Positions 15,900 to 23,441 of a stretch of 34,917 nt of DNA are shown here, one piece after another. Where the stretch lies: contig DIXH01000098.1 in the NCBI GenBank assembly GCA_002428605.1, forward strand, positions 1-34,917. Reading direction: 5' to 3'. A program made the translations under genes and the position numbers. The notes under the pieces were generated by a model. It had not been told where the DNA came from, did not search any database, and saw nothing but the letters and a program-made list of their open reading frames with translations. The stretch is from Clostridiaceae bacterium UBA6085 (GTDB taxonomy: Bacteria; Bacillota; Clostridia; Clostridiales; Clostridiaceae). The number at the start of each line of letters is the position of its first letter. Position 1 is the stretch's first letter.

Positions 15900-16993
15900 T
15901 GTTTGGCACCACCCTTTCCACGGAATATGAATTTATATCTTATGAAGAACTCGCAGCCAAGTACAAAGAAAAGTATGATGCCCTGAAGCACATCAGCCGA
16001 ATATGTAGATAGTCCATAGGTAGACTGCATTACGCTTGAGCCCTTCTCAAGAACACTGAACAGGAACGATATGACAAGTATGCTGACAGGATTGAGGTCC
16101 GCAAGCCACGCGATTATGATCGCGGTGAAGCCTACTCCACCTGCTACTGATGCAGCAAGGGTCATGTCAGAGCCTGATGACTGAACCATGCCTGTAATGC
16201 CGGCTATTCCGCCAGAGAGCAGCATGGTACGGAGGATTATCCTCTGCACGTTCATGCCTGCATATTTGGCAGTGGCATGGCTCTCACCTACAACGCTTAT
16301 CTCATAGCCCTGCTTGGTGTATTTTAAGTATATGAACACTATGACGACGAGGATCAGTCCGATGATCCAGCCTATCTGTACGCCGAACACCTTGTTAAGC
16401 TGCGCATTTGCCACGAATCGTGCGATCTTCGGGAATCCCGAAGATTCAGGGTCCTTCCACGGGCCATCCCTCAGGAAAGATATCGTATGGAGCGCAATGT
16501 AGTTCAGCATCAGTGTAAACAGCGTCTCATTGGTATTGAACTTCGCCTTGAAGAATGCAGGGATAAGTCCCCATAGGCCTCCGCCGAGAAATCCCGCCAG
16601 AAACATTGCTGCGAGCAGCAGAAGATGCGGCCAGTCATTGTGGAAGAGCGCGAAGTATGAAGAAAATATGGCCCCCATTATTATCTGACCTTCAGCACCT
16701 ACGTTCCAGAATCTCATCTTGAATGCGAGGGTGACTCCAAGTGAAGCCATTAAAAGCGGTATCATGATCTTGATCGTCGCCTGTATTGCCATTTCACTTC
16801 GGAAGGCGCCTGAAATTATGGTTGCATAAAGAGAAAGCGGGTTGAAGCCAATGAACATGAGGAACAATCCTCCAGCCACAAGCGCAAGCACCAGTGCAAG
16901 TATCCTGAGCTTGAATATTCCGCTTTTTGACCTTTCAACCCTTTTTACGGTCCTTACGAACGGCTCACTTGCCTTCAATGTCCTTTCACTCAT
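15896..16993 (-). CDS. ABC transporter permease (BmpA/nucleoside type, first permease)
   Basis: The 365-residue protein has a charged N-terminus, then about eight or more membrane helices, and is NupP-like. Features include AFKMRFWNVGAEGQIIMGAI near 80-105, the typical N-V-G-x-E-G-Q motif of these permeases, and the coupling loop YEISVVGESHATAKYAGMN. I chose the ATG at 16993 because AAGGAG lies 9 bases upstream; a TTG three codons earlier is possible. It overlaps the end of the ATPase gene by 8 bases and the next permease by 4, so the three are tightly coupled. It should pair with the second permease as a heterodimer. Confidence 0.88.
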   Translation of the reverse strand: MSERTLKASEPFVRTVKRVERSKSGIFKLRILALVLALVAGGLFLMFIGFNPLSLYATIISGAFRSEMAIQATIKIMIPLLMASLGVTLAFKMRFWNVGAEGQIIMGAIFSSYFALFHNDWPHLLLLAAMFLAGFLGGGLWGLIPAFFKAKFNTNETLFTLMLNYIALHTISFLRDGPWKDPESSGFPKIARFVANAQLNKVFGVQIGWIIGLILVVIVFIYLKYTKQGYEISVVGESHATAKYAGMNVQRIILRTMLLSGGIAGITGMVQSSGSDMTLAASVAGGVGFTAIIIAWLADLNPVSILVISFLFSVLEKGSSVMQSTYGLSTYSADVLQGIILFFVLGCEFFIRYKFIFRGKGGAKQ

Positions 16994-18533
16994 CTGATCC
17001 AACTCCTTCCAGGCTGCGCCCCGTCATCATAAGTCCAAGCTCTTCCTTGGTTGTTGTCTTGGCATCGACTATTCCCTTGAGCTCACCATGGCAGAGCACC
17101 ATGATCCTGTCAGAAAGCTCAAGCAGCACATCAAGGTCCTCGCCGACGAATAGCACAGCTACACCTTTTTCCTTCTGCTCATTGAGCAGGTCATAGATAA
17201 GGTATGACGAGTTGATGTCGAGCCCCCTTACGGGATAGGCTGTTATAAGCACATTGGGCTTCGATTCGATCTCCCTTCCAAGGAGCACCTTCTGCACGTT
17301 ACCTCCGGACATCCTTCTTACCGGCATGTCGACGTTTGGTGTCACGATGCAGAGCTTTTCTATGAGCTCCTCAGCAAGCTTTCTCGCTGGATTCTTGTCA
17401 ACGAAGGGTCCTGGATTCTTCTTGTAAGATTTAAGCATCATGTTCTCGACCATACCCATGGAACCTACAAGGCCCATGCCAAGTCGGTCCTCAGGAACAA
17501 AGCTCATGCTTATGCCAAGGTCTATGATCTCATCAGGACTCATTCCGATTATGTTCTTCTTGTTATAGAGGACAGCCCCTTCCTTGATATCCACAAGACC
17601 GGCGATAGATTCACATAGCTCCTTCTGCCCGCTGCCGGCTATTCCCGCAACACCAAGGATCTCACCGCTCCTCAGGCTGAAGCTCACATTCCTGAGCCCC
17701 AGGTTTCCGTGCTCATTCTCAACTGACAGGTCAAGGACCTTAAGGACAGGCTTCCTGTCCACTGTCTCAGGCCGGTTGATCTCAAGGCTTACAGGTCTTC
17801 CAACCATAAGCTCGGTAAGCTGCTTCTCATTTGTTTCAGCAGTCATGACAGTAGCCACATGGTGGCCCTTCCTCAGAATAGCCACTCTGTCGCTTATTGC
17901 CATTACCTCGTTCAGCTTGTGGGTTATTATGATGATGGCGCTACCCTGTTCCTTCATCCTTCTAAGTATGGCAAACAGCTTTTCAGTTTCCTGAGGAGTT
18001 AGAACCGCAGTCGGCTCATCCAGTATCAGGATCTCAGCTCCGCGATAGAGAACCTTCATTATCTCGACTGTCTGCTTTTCGCTTACCGACATGTTGTATA
18101 CTTTGTTCTCAGGATCTATCTCAAGTCCGAACCTTTCACTGATCCCTACTATCTTGTCCTTAAGGACCTTCCGCTTCAGGTGCTTCTCCTTTGTTCCAAT
18201 CACAATGTTGTCCATGGCACTGAATACTTCAACAAGCTTGAAATGCTGGTGTATCATGCCTATGCCCAGCTCTATAGCATCTGTCGGCGAGCTGATTGAT
18301 ACCTCTTTTCCCGCAACAGAAATAGAGCCCTTGTCCGGATAGTAGATCCCTGACAGCATATTCATCAGTGTTGTCTTTCCAGAGCCGTTCTCACCCAAAA
18401 GAGCGAGTATCTCTCCGTATTTGACTGTAAGGTTGATGTCGCTGTTAGCTACCACGCTTCCGAAGGTCTTCGTTATCCCCTTAAGTTCGATTGCATAATT
18501 AGTTTCACTTGCTTTTGTCATACTTTCTCCCAT
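16986..18533 (-). CDS. ABC transporter ATPase with two nucleotide-binding domains (BmpA/nucleoside type)
   Basis: This 515-residue NupO-like protein is a fused double ATPase, as in BmpA-type and sugar importers. Domain one has Walker A GENGSGKT (47-54) and Walker B ILILDEPTAVLTP. Domain two has the degenerate GIAGSGQKELCESIAG, the signature RMSGGNVQKVLLGRE and LITAYPVRGLDINSS. In that segment the usual catalytic-site residues after the Walker B strand are altered, which is common for the second half in this family. Two starts are possible (18533, preceded by AGGGG, or 18521, preceded by GGGAG). It lies 125 bases after bmpA, with a hairpin between them. Confidence 0.92.
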   Translation of the reverse strand: MGESMTKASETNYAIELKGITKTFGSVVANSDINLTVKYGEILALLGENGSGKTTLMNMLSGIYYPDKGSISVAGKEVSISSPTDAIELGIGMIHQHFKLVEVFSAMDNIVIGTKEKHLKRKVLKDKIVGISERFGLEIDPENKVYNMSVSEKQTVEIMKVLYRGAEILILDEPTAVLTPQETEKLFAILRRMKEQGSAIIIITHKLNEVMAISDRVAILRKGHHVATVMTAETNEKQLTELMVGRPVSLEINRPETVDRKPVLKVLDLSVENEHGNLGLRNVSFSLRSGEILGVAGIAGSGQKELCESIAGLVDIKEGAVLYNKKNIIGMSPDEIIDLGISMSFVPEDRLGMGLVGSMGMVENMMLKSYKKNPGPFVDKNPARKLAEELIEKLCIVTPNVDMPVRRMSGGNVQKVLLGREIESKPNVLITAYPVRGLDINSSYLIYDLLNEQKEKGVAVLFVGEDLDVLLELSDRIMVLCHGELKGIVDAKTTTKEELGLMMTGRSLEGVGSDE

Positions 18534-18590
18534 CTTTCTGACCCCTGGCTATTATTGCCAGTTCTGTGATTTGGCGATGAAAAGAATTAT

Positions 18591-18641
18591 GGGGCAGACC
18601 ATCTCATTTCGTATCCGAAAACCAGAGAGATGACCCACCCC
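18591..18641 (-). other. intercistronic RNA hairpin between bmpA and the ATPase gene
   Basis: In the minus-strand RNA a 15-pair stem forms between the complements of 18627-18641 and 18591-18605. It uses four G-U pairs, and the complementary plus strand would mismatch at those places. This asymmetry points to an RNA function on the sense strand. Such hairpins often protect the binding-protein message or reduce read-through, so that the binding protein is made in excess over the ATPase and permeases. Confidence 0.6.
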
Positions 18642-18658
18642 TTACTTTGCCTGCTTCG

Positions 18659-19837
18659 TTATTTCAATGTAACGGTCTTGAAGTACCAGTTGATCTTTCC
18701 GGTTATGGTTCCATCATCAAGAGTCTTCCCAGCTTCTCCGACTGTCTTGCCGTCATTTGTCTCGATCACACCGTCAAATACGTTGAATGTACCGTCAAGT
18801 ATGCTTGCCCTTGCCTTATCGACCGCTTCCTTTGTTCCTGGTGCAACTATGCTTTCATTGAGAGGAGAAATGTCTACCATCTCTTCCTTCATTCCGCCAT
18901 AGTAGTTTTCACCGTCCCAGGTCCCGTCGATAAGCTTCTCAACAGCCCAGGTGTAGTATGCACCCCAGTTCCATACGGCAGATGTGAGTGTAGCCTTTGG
19001 AGCATCCTTGGACATGTCTGAATTGTATCCGATTCCGAATGCTCCTGCCTTTTCAGCCTCAAGCTGAGGGTTTGGAGTATCGACATGCTGTGCTATGACA
19101 TCGCAGCCTTCAGCAAGAAGTGCCTTTGCGGCATTTGTCTCCTCGCTTGGTGAGTACCAGCTGTTTGTAACCTTTACGTATACCTTGGCATCAGGATTCA
19201 CTGAGTATACACCCATTGCAAATGCGTTGATTCCTCCGGTAACCTCTGAGTTGTCCTGTCCCATTGCAGCGACAAATCCGATCAGGTTAGACTCAGTCTT
19301 CATTCCGGCGACTATACCTGAAAGATATCTTGCCTGGTAGATCCTGCCGAAATAGTTGTTCATGTTGGTTCCGTTGCTCTTGTAGCCAGTACCGTGTGAG
19401 AAGATTATCTCAGGATACTCTTTGGCAAGAGCTTCCATAGTGTCCATATATCCCCAGCTTGTAGCGAAGATCACGTTGGCGCCTTCTTCTATGCACTCAC
19501 GTACCGCCGTTTCAGTAGCTGTAGGGTCAGTGTCATTAACATTGTTCTTTCTTATTATCTGGCTGTCTGCAAGTCCCAGTTCCTTCTGCATTGCAACTAT
19601 TCCCTGGTCATGTGCGTAGGTATAGCCTGAGCCGTCTGCAGGGTTACCTATATGGATTACGCCTACCTTGATATCGCCCTTGGCGATTGCGGCAAACTTA
19701 CCTCCGGTTGTAGCGGATGGCGCTGTTGTAGGCGCTACTGTAGTGCTGGGTGTTGTCGGGGTTGTCTTGGTACCGCAGGCAGCGGTGAATGAAAGTACAA
19801 GTGCCAGTGTTGAAATCATGCTGATTATCTTTTTCAT
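18659..19837 (-). CDS. bmpA: BmpA-family substrate-binding lipoprotein
   Basis: This is the extracellular binding lipoprotein of the ABC importer encoded downstream. The signal peptide runs MKKIISMISTLALVLSFTAAC, with Cys21 as the lipidated residue. A Thr/Pro/Ala-rich linker follows (22-45), then the BMP fold with IKVGVIHIGNPADGSGYTYA, ATSWGYMDTMEALAKEYPEI, GIVAGMKTE and GFVAAMGQ. The 392-residue length fits. The ribosome site is AAGGAGG, 6 bases before the ATG. Proteins of this family bind purine nucleosides, purines or autoinducer-like sugars; the ligand is not determined here. Its distance to the ATPase gene and the hairpin between them suggest separate expression levels. Confidence 0.92.
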   Translation of the reverse strand: MKKIISMISTLALVLSFTAACGTKTTPTTPSTTVAPTTAPSATTGGKFAAIAKGDIKVGVIHIGNPADGSGYTYAHDQGIVAMQKELGLADSQIIRKNNVNDTDPTATETAVRECIEEGANVIFATSWGYMDTMEALAKEYPEIIFSHGTGYKSNGTNMNNYFGRIYQARYLSGIVAGMKTESNLIGFVAAMGQDNSEVTGGINAFAMGVYSVNPDAKVYVKVTNSWYSPSEETNAAKALLAEGCDVIAQHVDTPNPQLEAEKAGAFGIGYNSDMSKDAPKATLTSAVWNWGAYYTWAVEKLIDGTWDGENYYGGMKEEMVDISPLNESIVAPGTKEAVDKARASILDGTFNVFDGVIETNDGKTVGEAGKTLDDGTITGKINWYFKTVTLK

Positions 19838-19968
19838 GTTTTCCTCCTTATAAGTTAGATACCGTCAGTTCAGATGACTGAAAAAAGTGCAGATTCATAT
19901 TTATCTTCGATTGTGTTTCAATAGCGCTCCCCGTGCACCACCTGCAATATCAATATGACCCTGACTTT

Positions 19969-19997
19969 ATTTTATGCGAATGATAAAGCCCGTGCAA
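19969..19997 (-). promoter_or_regulatory. candidate promoter of the bmpA operon
   Basis: On the minus strand TTGCAC, a 17-base spacer and TAAAAT would start transcription near 19962. This gives a leader of about 125 bases before bmpA. The leader has a short CAG/CTG inverted repeat, but I recognise no purine or other known riboswitch in it. Confidence 0.45.
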
Positions 19998-20257
19998 GTC
20001 TTTTTGTTCGTAATCTTTACAATTTATCCATTTATTTTATGTAATCGTTTAGATGTGCCTTGTCACGTCATTTTTCCATCAAAATATGCTAAAGTCTTCA
20101 GTTTTTCCGTACGCTTAATATTCATATTCTTAACAATGTTCGTGGATTTTGCGTGTTTGCTGGATATACTAATAGCTGTAACCCTGAACCGATTTTCGCG
20201 ATAAGCAAAACCCGGACTTCCGAATGGTCTAAGACATTATGATGATCCCCAAAAATT
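19998..20257. other. AT-rich intergenic stretch without a recognisable gene
   Basis: This stretch lies between the bmpA promoter and the rubrerythrin terminator. I see no coding region with a ribosome site, no tRNA-like structure and no repeat. Short self-complementary bits, such as CGGACTTCCG near 20213, are present but weak. Confidence 0.5.
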
Positions 20258-20291
20258 AACGAGGACATGGCTTTCATGCCATGTCCTCGTT
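20258..20291 (-). terminator. terminator of the rubrerythrin gene
   Basis: AACGAGGACATGGC (20258-20271) pairs perfectly over 14 bp with GCCATGTCCTCGTT (20278-20291). On the minus strand it is followed by AATTTTTGG. It begins 9 bases after the gene's stop codon. Confidence 0.85.
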
Positions 20292-20299
20292 TTAAACTT

Positions 20300-20845
20300 C
20301 TATTTTGCAAAATGCCTGTCGAGCAGCCCCTTGAAGGCCTTGCCGTGTCTGGCCTCATCCTTGCACATCTCATGTACTGTGTCATGGATCGCATCAAGAT
20401 TAAGCTGCTTTGCAAGTGTCGCGAGATCCTTTTTGCCCTGGCATGCGCCATGTTCAGCATCTACCCTTACCTGGAGGTTCTTCCTGGTATCTGCGGCCAC
20501 AACTTCTCCCAGAAGCTCTGCAAACTTTGCAGCATGCTCCGCCTCCTCAAAGGCTATCCTCTTATACGCTTCGGCTATCTCAGGGAATCCTTCCCTGTCT
20601 GCCTGTCTGGACATCGCAAGGTACATTCCGACTTCTGTGCACTCGCCCATGAAGTTGGCCCTCAGTCCTTCAACTATCCTCTCATCAACTCCCTGTGCCA
20701 CTCCAATCACGTGCTCGTCAGCGAATGACAGGTCTCCCGACTGCTCGATGAACTTAGCAGCCGGTGCTTTGCATATCGGACACTGTTCTGGCGGCATATC
20801 CCCTTCGTGGATATATCCACATATTGTGCATACAAATTTTTTCAT
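20300..20845 (-). CDS. rbr: reverse rubrerythrin (rubredoxin domain first), peroxide reductase
   Basis: The 181-residue protein has an N-terminal rubredoxin-like domain with CTIC (6-9) and CPIC (22-25). A ferritin-like di-iron domain follows, with glutamate and histidine ligands in ANFMGECTEVGMY, FEEAEHAAKF and MCKDEARHGKAF. Ordinary rubrerythrins have the reverse order. Reverse rubrerythrins of Clostridia reduce hydrogen peroxide with electrons from NADH and are among the most abundant PerR-controlled oxidative stress proteins. The gene stands alone between a perfect terminator and a promoter holding a PerR-like box. GGGGAG lies just before the ATG. Confidence 0.95.
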   Translation of the reverse strand: MKKFVCTICGYIHEGDMPPEQCPICKAPAAKFIEQSGDLSFADEHVIGVAQGVDERIVEGLRANFMGECTEVGMYLAMSRQADREGFPEIAEAYKRIAFEEAEHAAKFAELLGEVVAADTRKNLQVRVDAEHGACQGKKDLATLAKQLNLDAIHDTVHEMCKDEARHGKAFKGLLDRHFAK

Positions 20846-20880
20846 GCTTTTCTCCCCTTTTAATATATTTGATATTACTT

Positions 20881-20909
20881 ATTATTTAATAATTATTATA
20901 ATTTGTAAA
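20881..20909 (-). promoter_or_regulatory. candidate rubrerythrin promoter
   Basis: On the minus strand TTTACA, a 17-base spacer and AATAAT form a promoter in an AT-rich stretch. The PerR-like box fills most of the spacer, so repressor binding would block RNA polymerase. Confidence 0.5.
20887..20901 (-). promoter_or_regulatory. PerR-like operator
   Basis: TTATAATAATTATTA on the minus strand matches the PerR box TTATAATnATTATAA with one mismatch. The setting, ahead of a peroxide-reducing rubrerythrin, is exactly where PerR sites are known in Clostridia. The surrounding AT-richness raises the chance of a coincidental match. Confidence 0.5.
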
Positions 20910-20950
20910 TAGACCATAAGAAAATTGCTTTGAATCATTGGTAAAATTAG

Positions 20951-20980
20951 TACCGGGACAGCCATTCAGCCATCCCGGTA
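20951..20980 (-). terminator. probable terminator of the sodium symporter gene
   Basis: TACCGGGA (20951-20958) pairs with TCCCGGTA (20973-20980) with a 14-base loop. On the minus strand it is followed by CTAATTTTACC. It lies 34 bases after the symporter stop. Confidence 0.6.
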
Positions 20981-21014
20981 TGGTATTTGTGTTTAGGTAT
21001 AGCTTTCCAATTCC

Positions 21015-22433
21015 TTATTCAAGGAATGCCGACGGTGCTGATGGCTTACCCATCTTAAGCTCTATGTTGGTTACTAGGAAGAATGTAATTACACCACAGA
21101 AGCTTCCGAATACTATTGGAAGTATCTTGAACGGTCCTCCAAGGAGCTGCCAGGAGACTACCGCTATAGATCCGACAACTATAGATACGATTCCTGAATT
21201 CTTGGTTGCCTTTGGCACTACCATGCCCAGTGCATATGCCGCGAAGGGTCCTGCCGTCCTGAGTGCGAATGCAAACAGGTTGAGGGTTATCAGGTTTATC
21301 TTGAAGAGGGCAATTCCCATCGACACCATGCATATCACCGCATTGCTCAGTCTAGTTATCGTTATGAGCTTTCTATCTTCAACATCAGGATTGAAGTATC
21401 TCTGATAGATGTCCTTTACGAGTATTGTCGAGGCACAGAGCAGGTTCGAATCGGCGCTTGAGGTCGTTGCAGCGACTATCGCAGCTGATACGAGGCCCGT
21501 TACGAAGCTCGGTGCATAGTTCGTTGTCGCATACATGAGAGCTGAAGTACCCTTTCCGCCATCAAGGCCCGGATTTTCAGCAAGGGCTATAAGTCCGATC
21601 AGTGTAGGTATGAAGGCAAGCATCGCCATCATAACCGCTGAAAGTACGGCTGCCTTCTGGGCAGTCTTCTCATCCTGTGCGGATGCGAAACGGCTTACCA
21701 TTTCAGGTCCTGACAGGAATGTGCAGAAGTAGTTGAATATGAGTCCGAGTATTGTCGGAAGTCCGATCTTGAAGAAGTTCAGTTCTACCGGTGGAAGCAT
21801 ATTTGATACAGCTTCCCATCCGCCAGCTCCTTCTATTATGAAAGGAAGAGCAATCAGCAATCCGAAGAATATGATGAAGAACTGGACTACGTCTGCAAGC
21901 GCATCAGCGAACATTCCGCCAAGGCTTGTGTAAGCAATTATAATGATTCCGCTTATAAGTATCGCTACGTTGAGTGGTATGCCGGTTATGGCGCTTATTA
22001 CCGTCGCTGCAGCAAGTATCTGTGAAGATGTGAGGAAAAACAGTGAAAGCACGTTAAGGATCGCTGTGAAGGTACCTGCTGCATCACCGAATCTTCGGTT
22101 TACAACTTCAGGGATCGTGACCGCCATGGTCTTTCTTATCTTTGGAGCAAAGAATGCAAGAGGTATCATTGCTATCGCTGCAGCAAGTACATACCAGGCC
22201 GCACTCATTCCCCATCCTGCAAATGCTTTGGCCGCAACTCCTGTTGTGCTTCCTCCGCCGATGTTGTTTGCTGAAAGTGAGCTCGCTATCATAAGCACGC
22301 CCATTCTTCTTCCGGCAAGCATATAGTCTGTGCTTGTCTTTATGAAGAACTTATTTGTCAGGTAACCAATGGAGAACATCATGGTCATGTAGACTACCAG
22401 TATGATGACAGGTAAAACATGGACTTGACCCAT
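21015..22433 (-). CDS. sodium:solute symporter (SSS family)
   Basis: The 472-residue protein has about 12-13 membrane helices and the features of the PutP/PanF family: DYMLAGRRMG near 38-47, SANNIGGGSTTG, YTSLGGMFADALADVVQFF (the conserved helix-5 region) and a Ser/Thr-rich AATTSSADSNLLCAST sodium-site segment. Such proteins import solutes such as pantothenate, proline, other amino acids or carboxylates with sodium; the substrate here is unknown. I start at the ATG at 22433 (AGGAG 8 bases upstream); a GTG three codons earlier is possible. It is a single gene with a perfect consensus promoter, a leader of nearly 190 bases, and Rex-like and cre-like motifs. That suggests strong expression under redox or carbon control. 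Confidence 0.88.
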   Translation of the reverse strand: MGQVHVLPVIILVVYMTMMFSIGYLTNKFFIKTSTDYMLAGRRMGVLMIASSLSANNIGGGSTTGVAAKAFAGWGMSAAWYVLAAAIAMIPLAFFAPKIRKTMAVTIPEVVNRRFGDAAGTFTAILNVLSLFFLTSSQILAAATVISAITGIPLNVAILISGIIIIAYTSLGGMFADALADVVQFFIIFFGLLIALPFIIEGAGGWEAVSNMLPPVELNFFKIGLPTILGLIFNYFCTFLSGPEMVSRFASAQDEKTAQKAAVLSAVMMAMLAFIPTLIGLIALAENPGLDGGKGTSALMYATTNYAPSFVTGLVSAAIVAATTSSADSNLLCASTILVKDIYQRYFNPDVEDRKLITITRLSNAVICMVSMGIALFKINLITLNLFAFALRTAGPFAAYALGMVVPKATKNSGIVSIVVGSIAVVSWQLLGGPFKILPIVFGSFCGVITFFLVTNIELKMGKPSAPSAFLE

Positions 22434-22520
22434 TATTAACACTCCTAATCCGATATTTTTGAATCCAATATTAATCCTGCATTTTCAAATGCCCCAGGTT
22501 TTATCCAGGTCAGTTAAGCT

Positions 22521-22535
22521 CCGTAAACGTTTTCT
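22521..22535 (+). promoter_or_regulatory. cre-like (CcpA) site in the symporter leader
   Basis: The segment around GTAAACGTTTTCT matches the cre consensus WTGNAANCGNWNNCW except at the first two positions. It lies downstream of the transcription start, where CcpA can act as a roadblock. The match is weak on its own. Confidence 0.3.
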
Positions 22536-22627
22536 TCACAGGCGCTGTTTTCCCGGACTTCAATTATGCTGGATATGTTTTTTGGTCTTAAGACAGGGCT
22601 GCATATGCTTTCCTAAGTACGATTCAA

Positions 22628-22656
22628 ATTATACTTGAGGCATTTTCACATGTCAA
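22628..22656 (-). promoter_or_regulatory. perfect consensus sigma-A promoter of the SSS symporter
   Basis: On the minus strand the sequence reads TTGACA, 17 bases, TATAAT, identical to consensus with ideal spacing. Transcription would start near 22621, giving a leader of about 188 bases before the start codon at 22433. So perfect a promoter normally needs repression, which fits the nearby operator-like motifs. Confidence 0.8.
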
Positions 22657-22665
22657 CGTTATCAC

Positions 22666-22679
22666 GTTAATCAATTAAC
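22666..22679. promoter_or_regulatory. Rex-like palindrome upstream of the symporter promoter
   Basis: GTTAATCAATTAAC contains the core GTTAA-n4-TTAAC of the Rex operator (TTGTTAAnnnnTTAACAA), while the outermost bases differ. It sits 10 bases upstream of the -35 element. Six bases further upstream is TAAACGTTTA (22685-22694), a second palindrome. Confidence 0.4.
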
Positions 22680-22905
22680 TAAGTTAAACGTTTACAACTA
22701 CGTTTTAATGCAATATTCTCATTATTTTTCTGTATATCTAAATTATTTTTAGGAATCAGCAACTAAACATGCAAATATTTCCTTCATTGATTTTAGTGAA
22801 TCTCAAAAATATTTAGTAATTTCCTGCTTTAATCTTATTTAATGAAACACTATTGTGCACCCTTGTCATAATGATGATATACTCAAGAAAAAGAGCTTAG
22901 GAGGC

Positions 22906-23352
22906 ATGCATAAGGTGGAACTTGTAGAAGTGAGGATAAAGAGGGCACGAGGCATACCTGCAGAAGCTGCAGATGAAGCAGTATTGGTTGAAGGGTTTGG
23001 GATAGAGGGCGATGTGTTCGGCGGTAAGGCAGGCAGAGAAATCAGCCTTTTCGACGAGGCTTCCAGGCTGTACAGACAGGAAGAAAGGAAGGATGGCTTC
23101 TGCACCGTTAGGTTTGCAGAGAACCTTCTGACAAGAGGTGTTGATTATCTGAATGCACCGGTCGGAACAAGACTGGCAATAGGTGATGGAATACTTGAAA
23201 TCACAAAGTCCGGCAAGGAATGCCACCCTGAATGCCCGGTATTTCAAAGGGAGGGCAACTGCGGTATGCATATGCATGGTTCCTACTGCAAGGTCGCTAA
23301 GGGCGGAACCGTACATCCGGGAGATAAGATACTCATATTATCTGACGATTAA
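22906..23352 (+). CDS. MOSC-domain protein with four C-terminal cysteines
   Basis: This 148-residue protein is a stand-alone MOSC domain, a family tied to molybdenum cofactor handling and sulfur transfer. VEGFGIEGDVFGGKAGREISLFDEA, read as two adjacent stretches, has the usual G-I-E/x-G-D core. TVRFAENLLTRGVDY and GTRLAIGDGILEIT follow. The C-terminus has SGKECHPECPVF and GNCGMHMHGSYCKV, with Cys106, 110, 119 and 128 and several histidines. This resembles the S-G-K-E-C-H motif of clostridial MOSC proteins but carries an extra cysteine and metal-ligand-like residues. The start is uncertain: AGGAGG touches the ATG at 22906, so the GTG at 22915 may be used. It is convergent with the fumarate-reductase-like gene. 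No other molybdenum genes are nearby. Confidence 0.82.
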   Translation: MHKVELVEVRIKRARGIPAEAADEAVLVEGFGIEGDVFGGKAGREISLFDEASRLYRQEERKDGFCTVRFAENLLTRGVDYLNAPVGTRLAIGDGILEITKSGKECHPECPVFQREGNCGMHMHGSYCKVAKGGTVHPGDKILILSDD

Positions 23353-23389
23353 GAAATCTGCTTATCAAGAACTGAAACTTCAAATGAAA

Positions 23390-23435
23390 GGACCAGCTTA
23401 ACTTTGTGAGCTAATCTCACAGCTTAAGCTGGTCC
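23390..23435. terminator. bidirectional terminator between the MOSC and reductase genes
   Basis: GGACCAGCTTAA (23390-23401) pairs perfectly over 12 bp with TTAAGCTGGTCC (23424-23435). An inner stem TGTGAG/CTCACA (23405-23410 and 23416-23421) extends it. It lies between two convergent genes, so it can serve both. T-runs are weak on either side. Confidence 0.7.
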
Positions 23436-23441
23436 AATTGA

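Noticed and set aside
19838..19962. A purine riboswitch before bmpA
   Set aside because: The transporter family suggested one, but I could not find the conserved purine aptamer core in the leader.
19974..20204. A 76-codon hydrophobic reading frame in the gap before bmpA
   Set aside because: There is no ribosome site, the base use is that of AT-rich non-coding DNA, and it overlaps the likely bmpA promoter.
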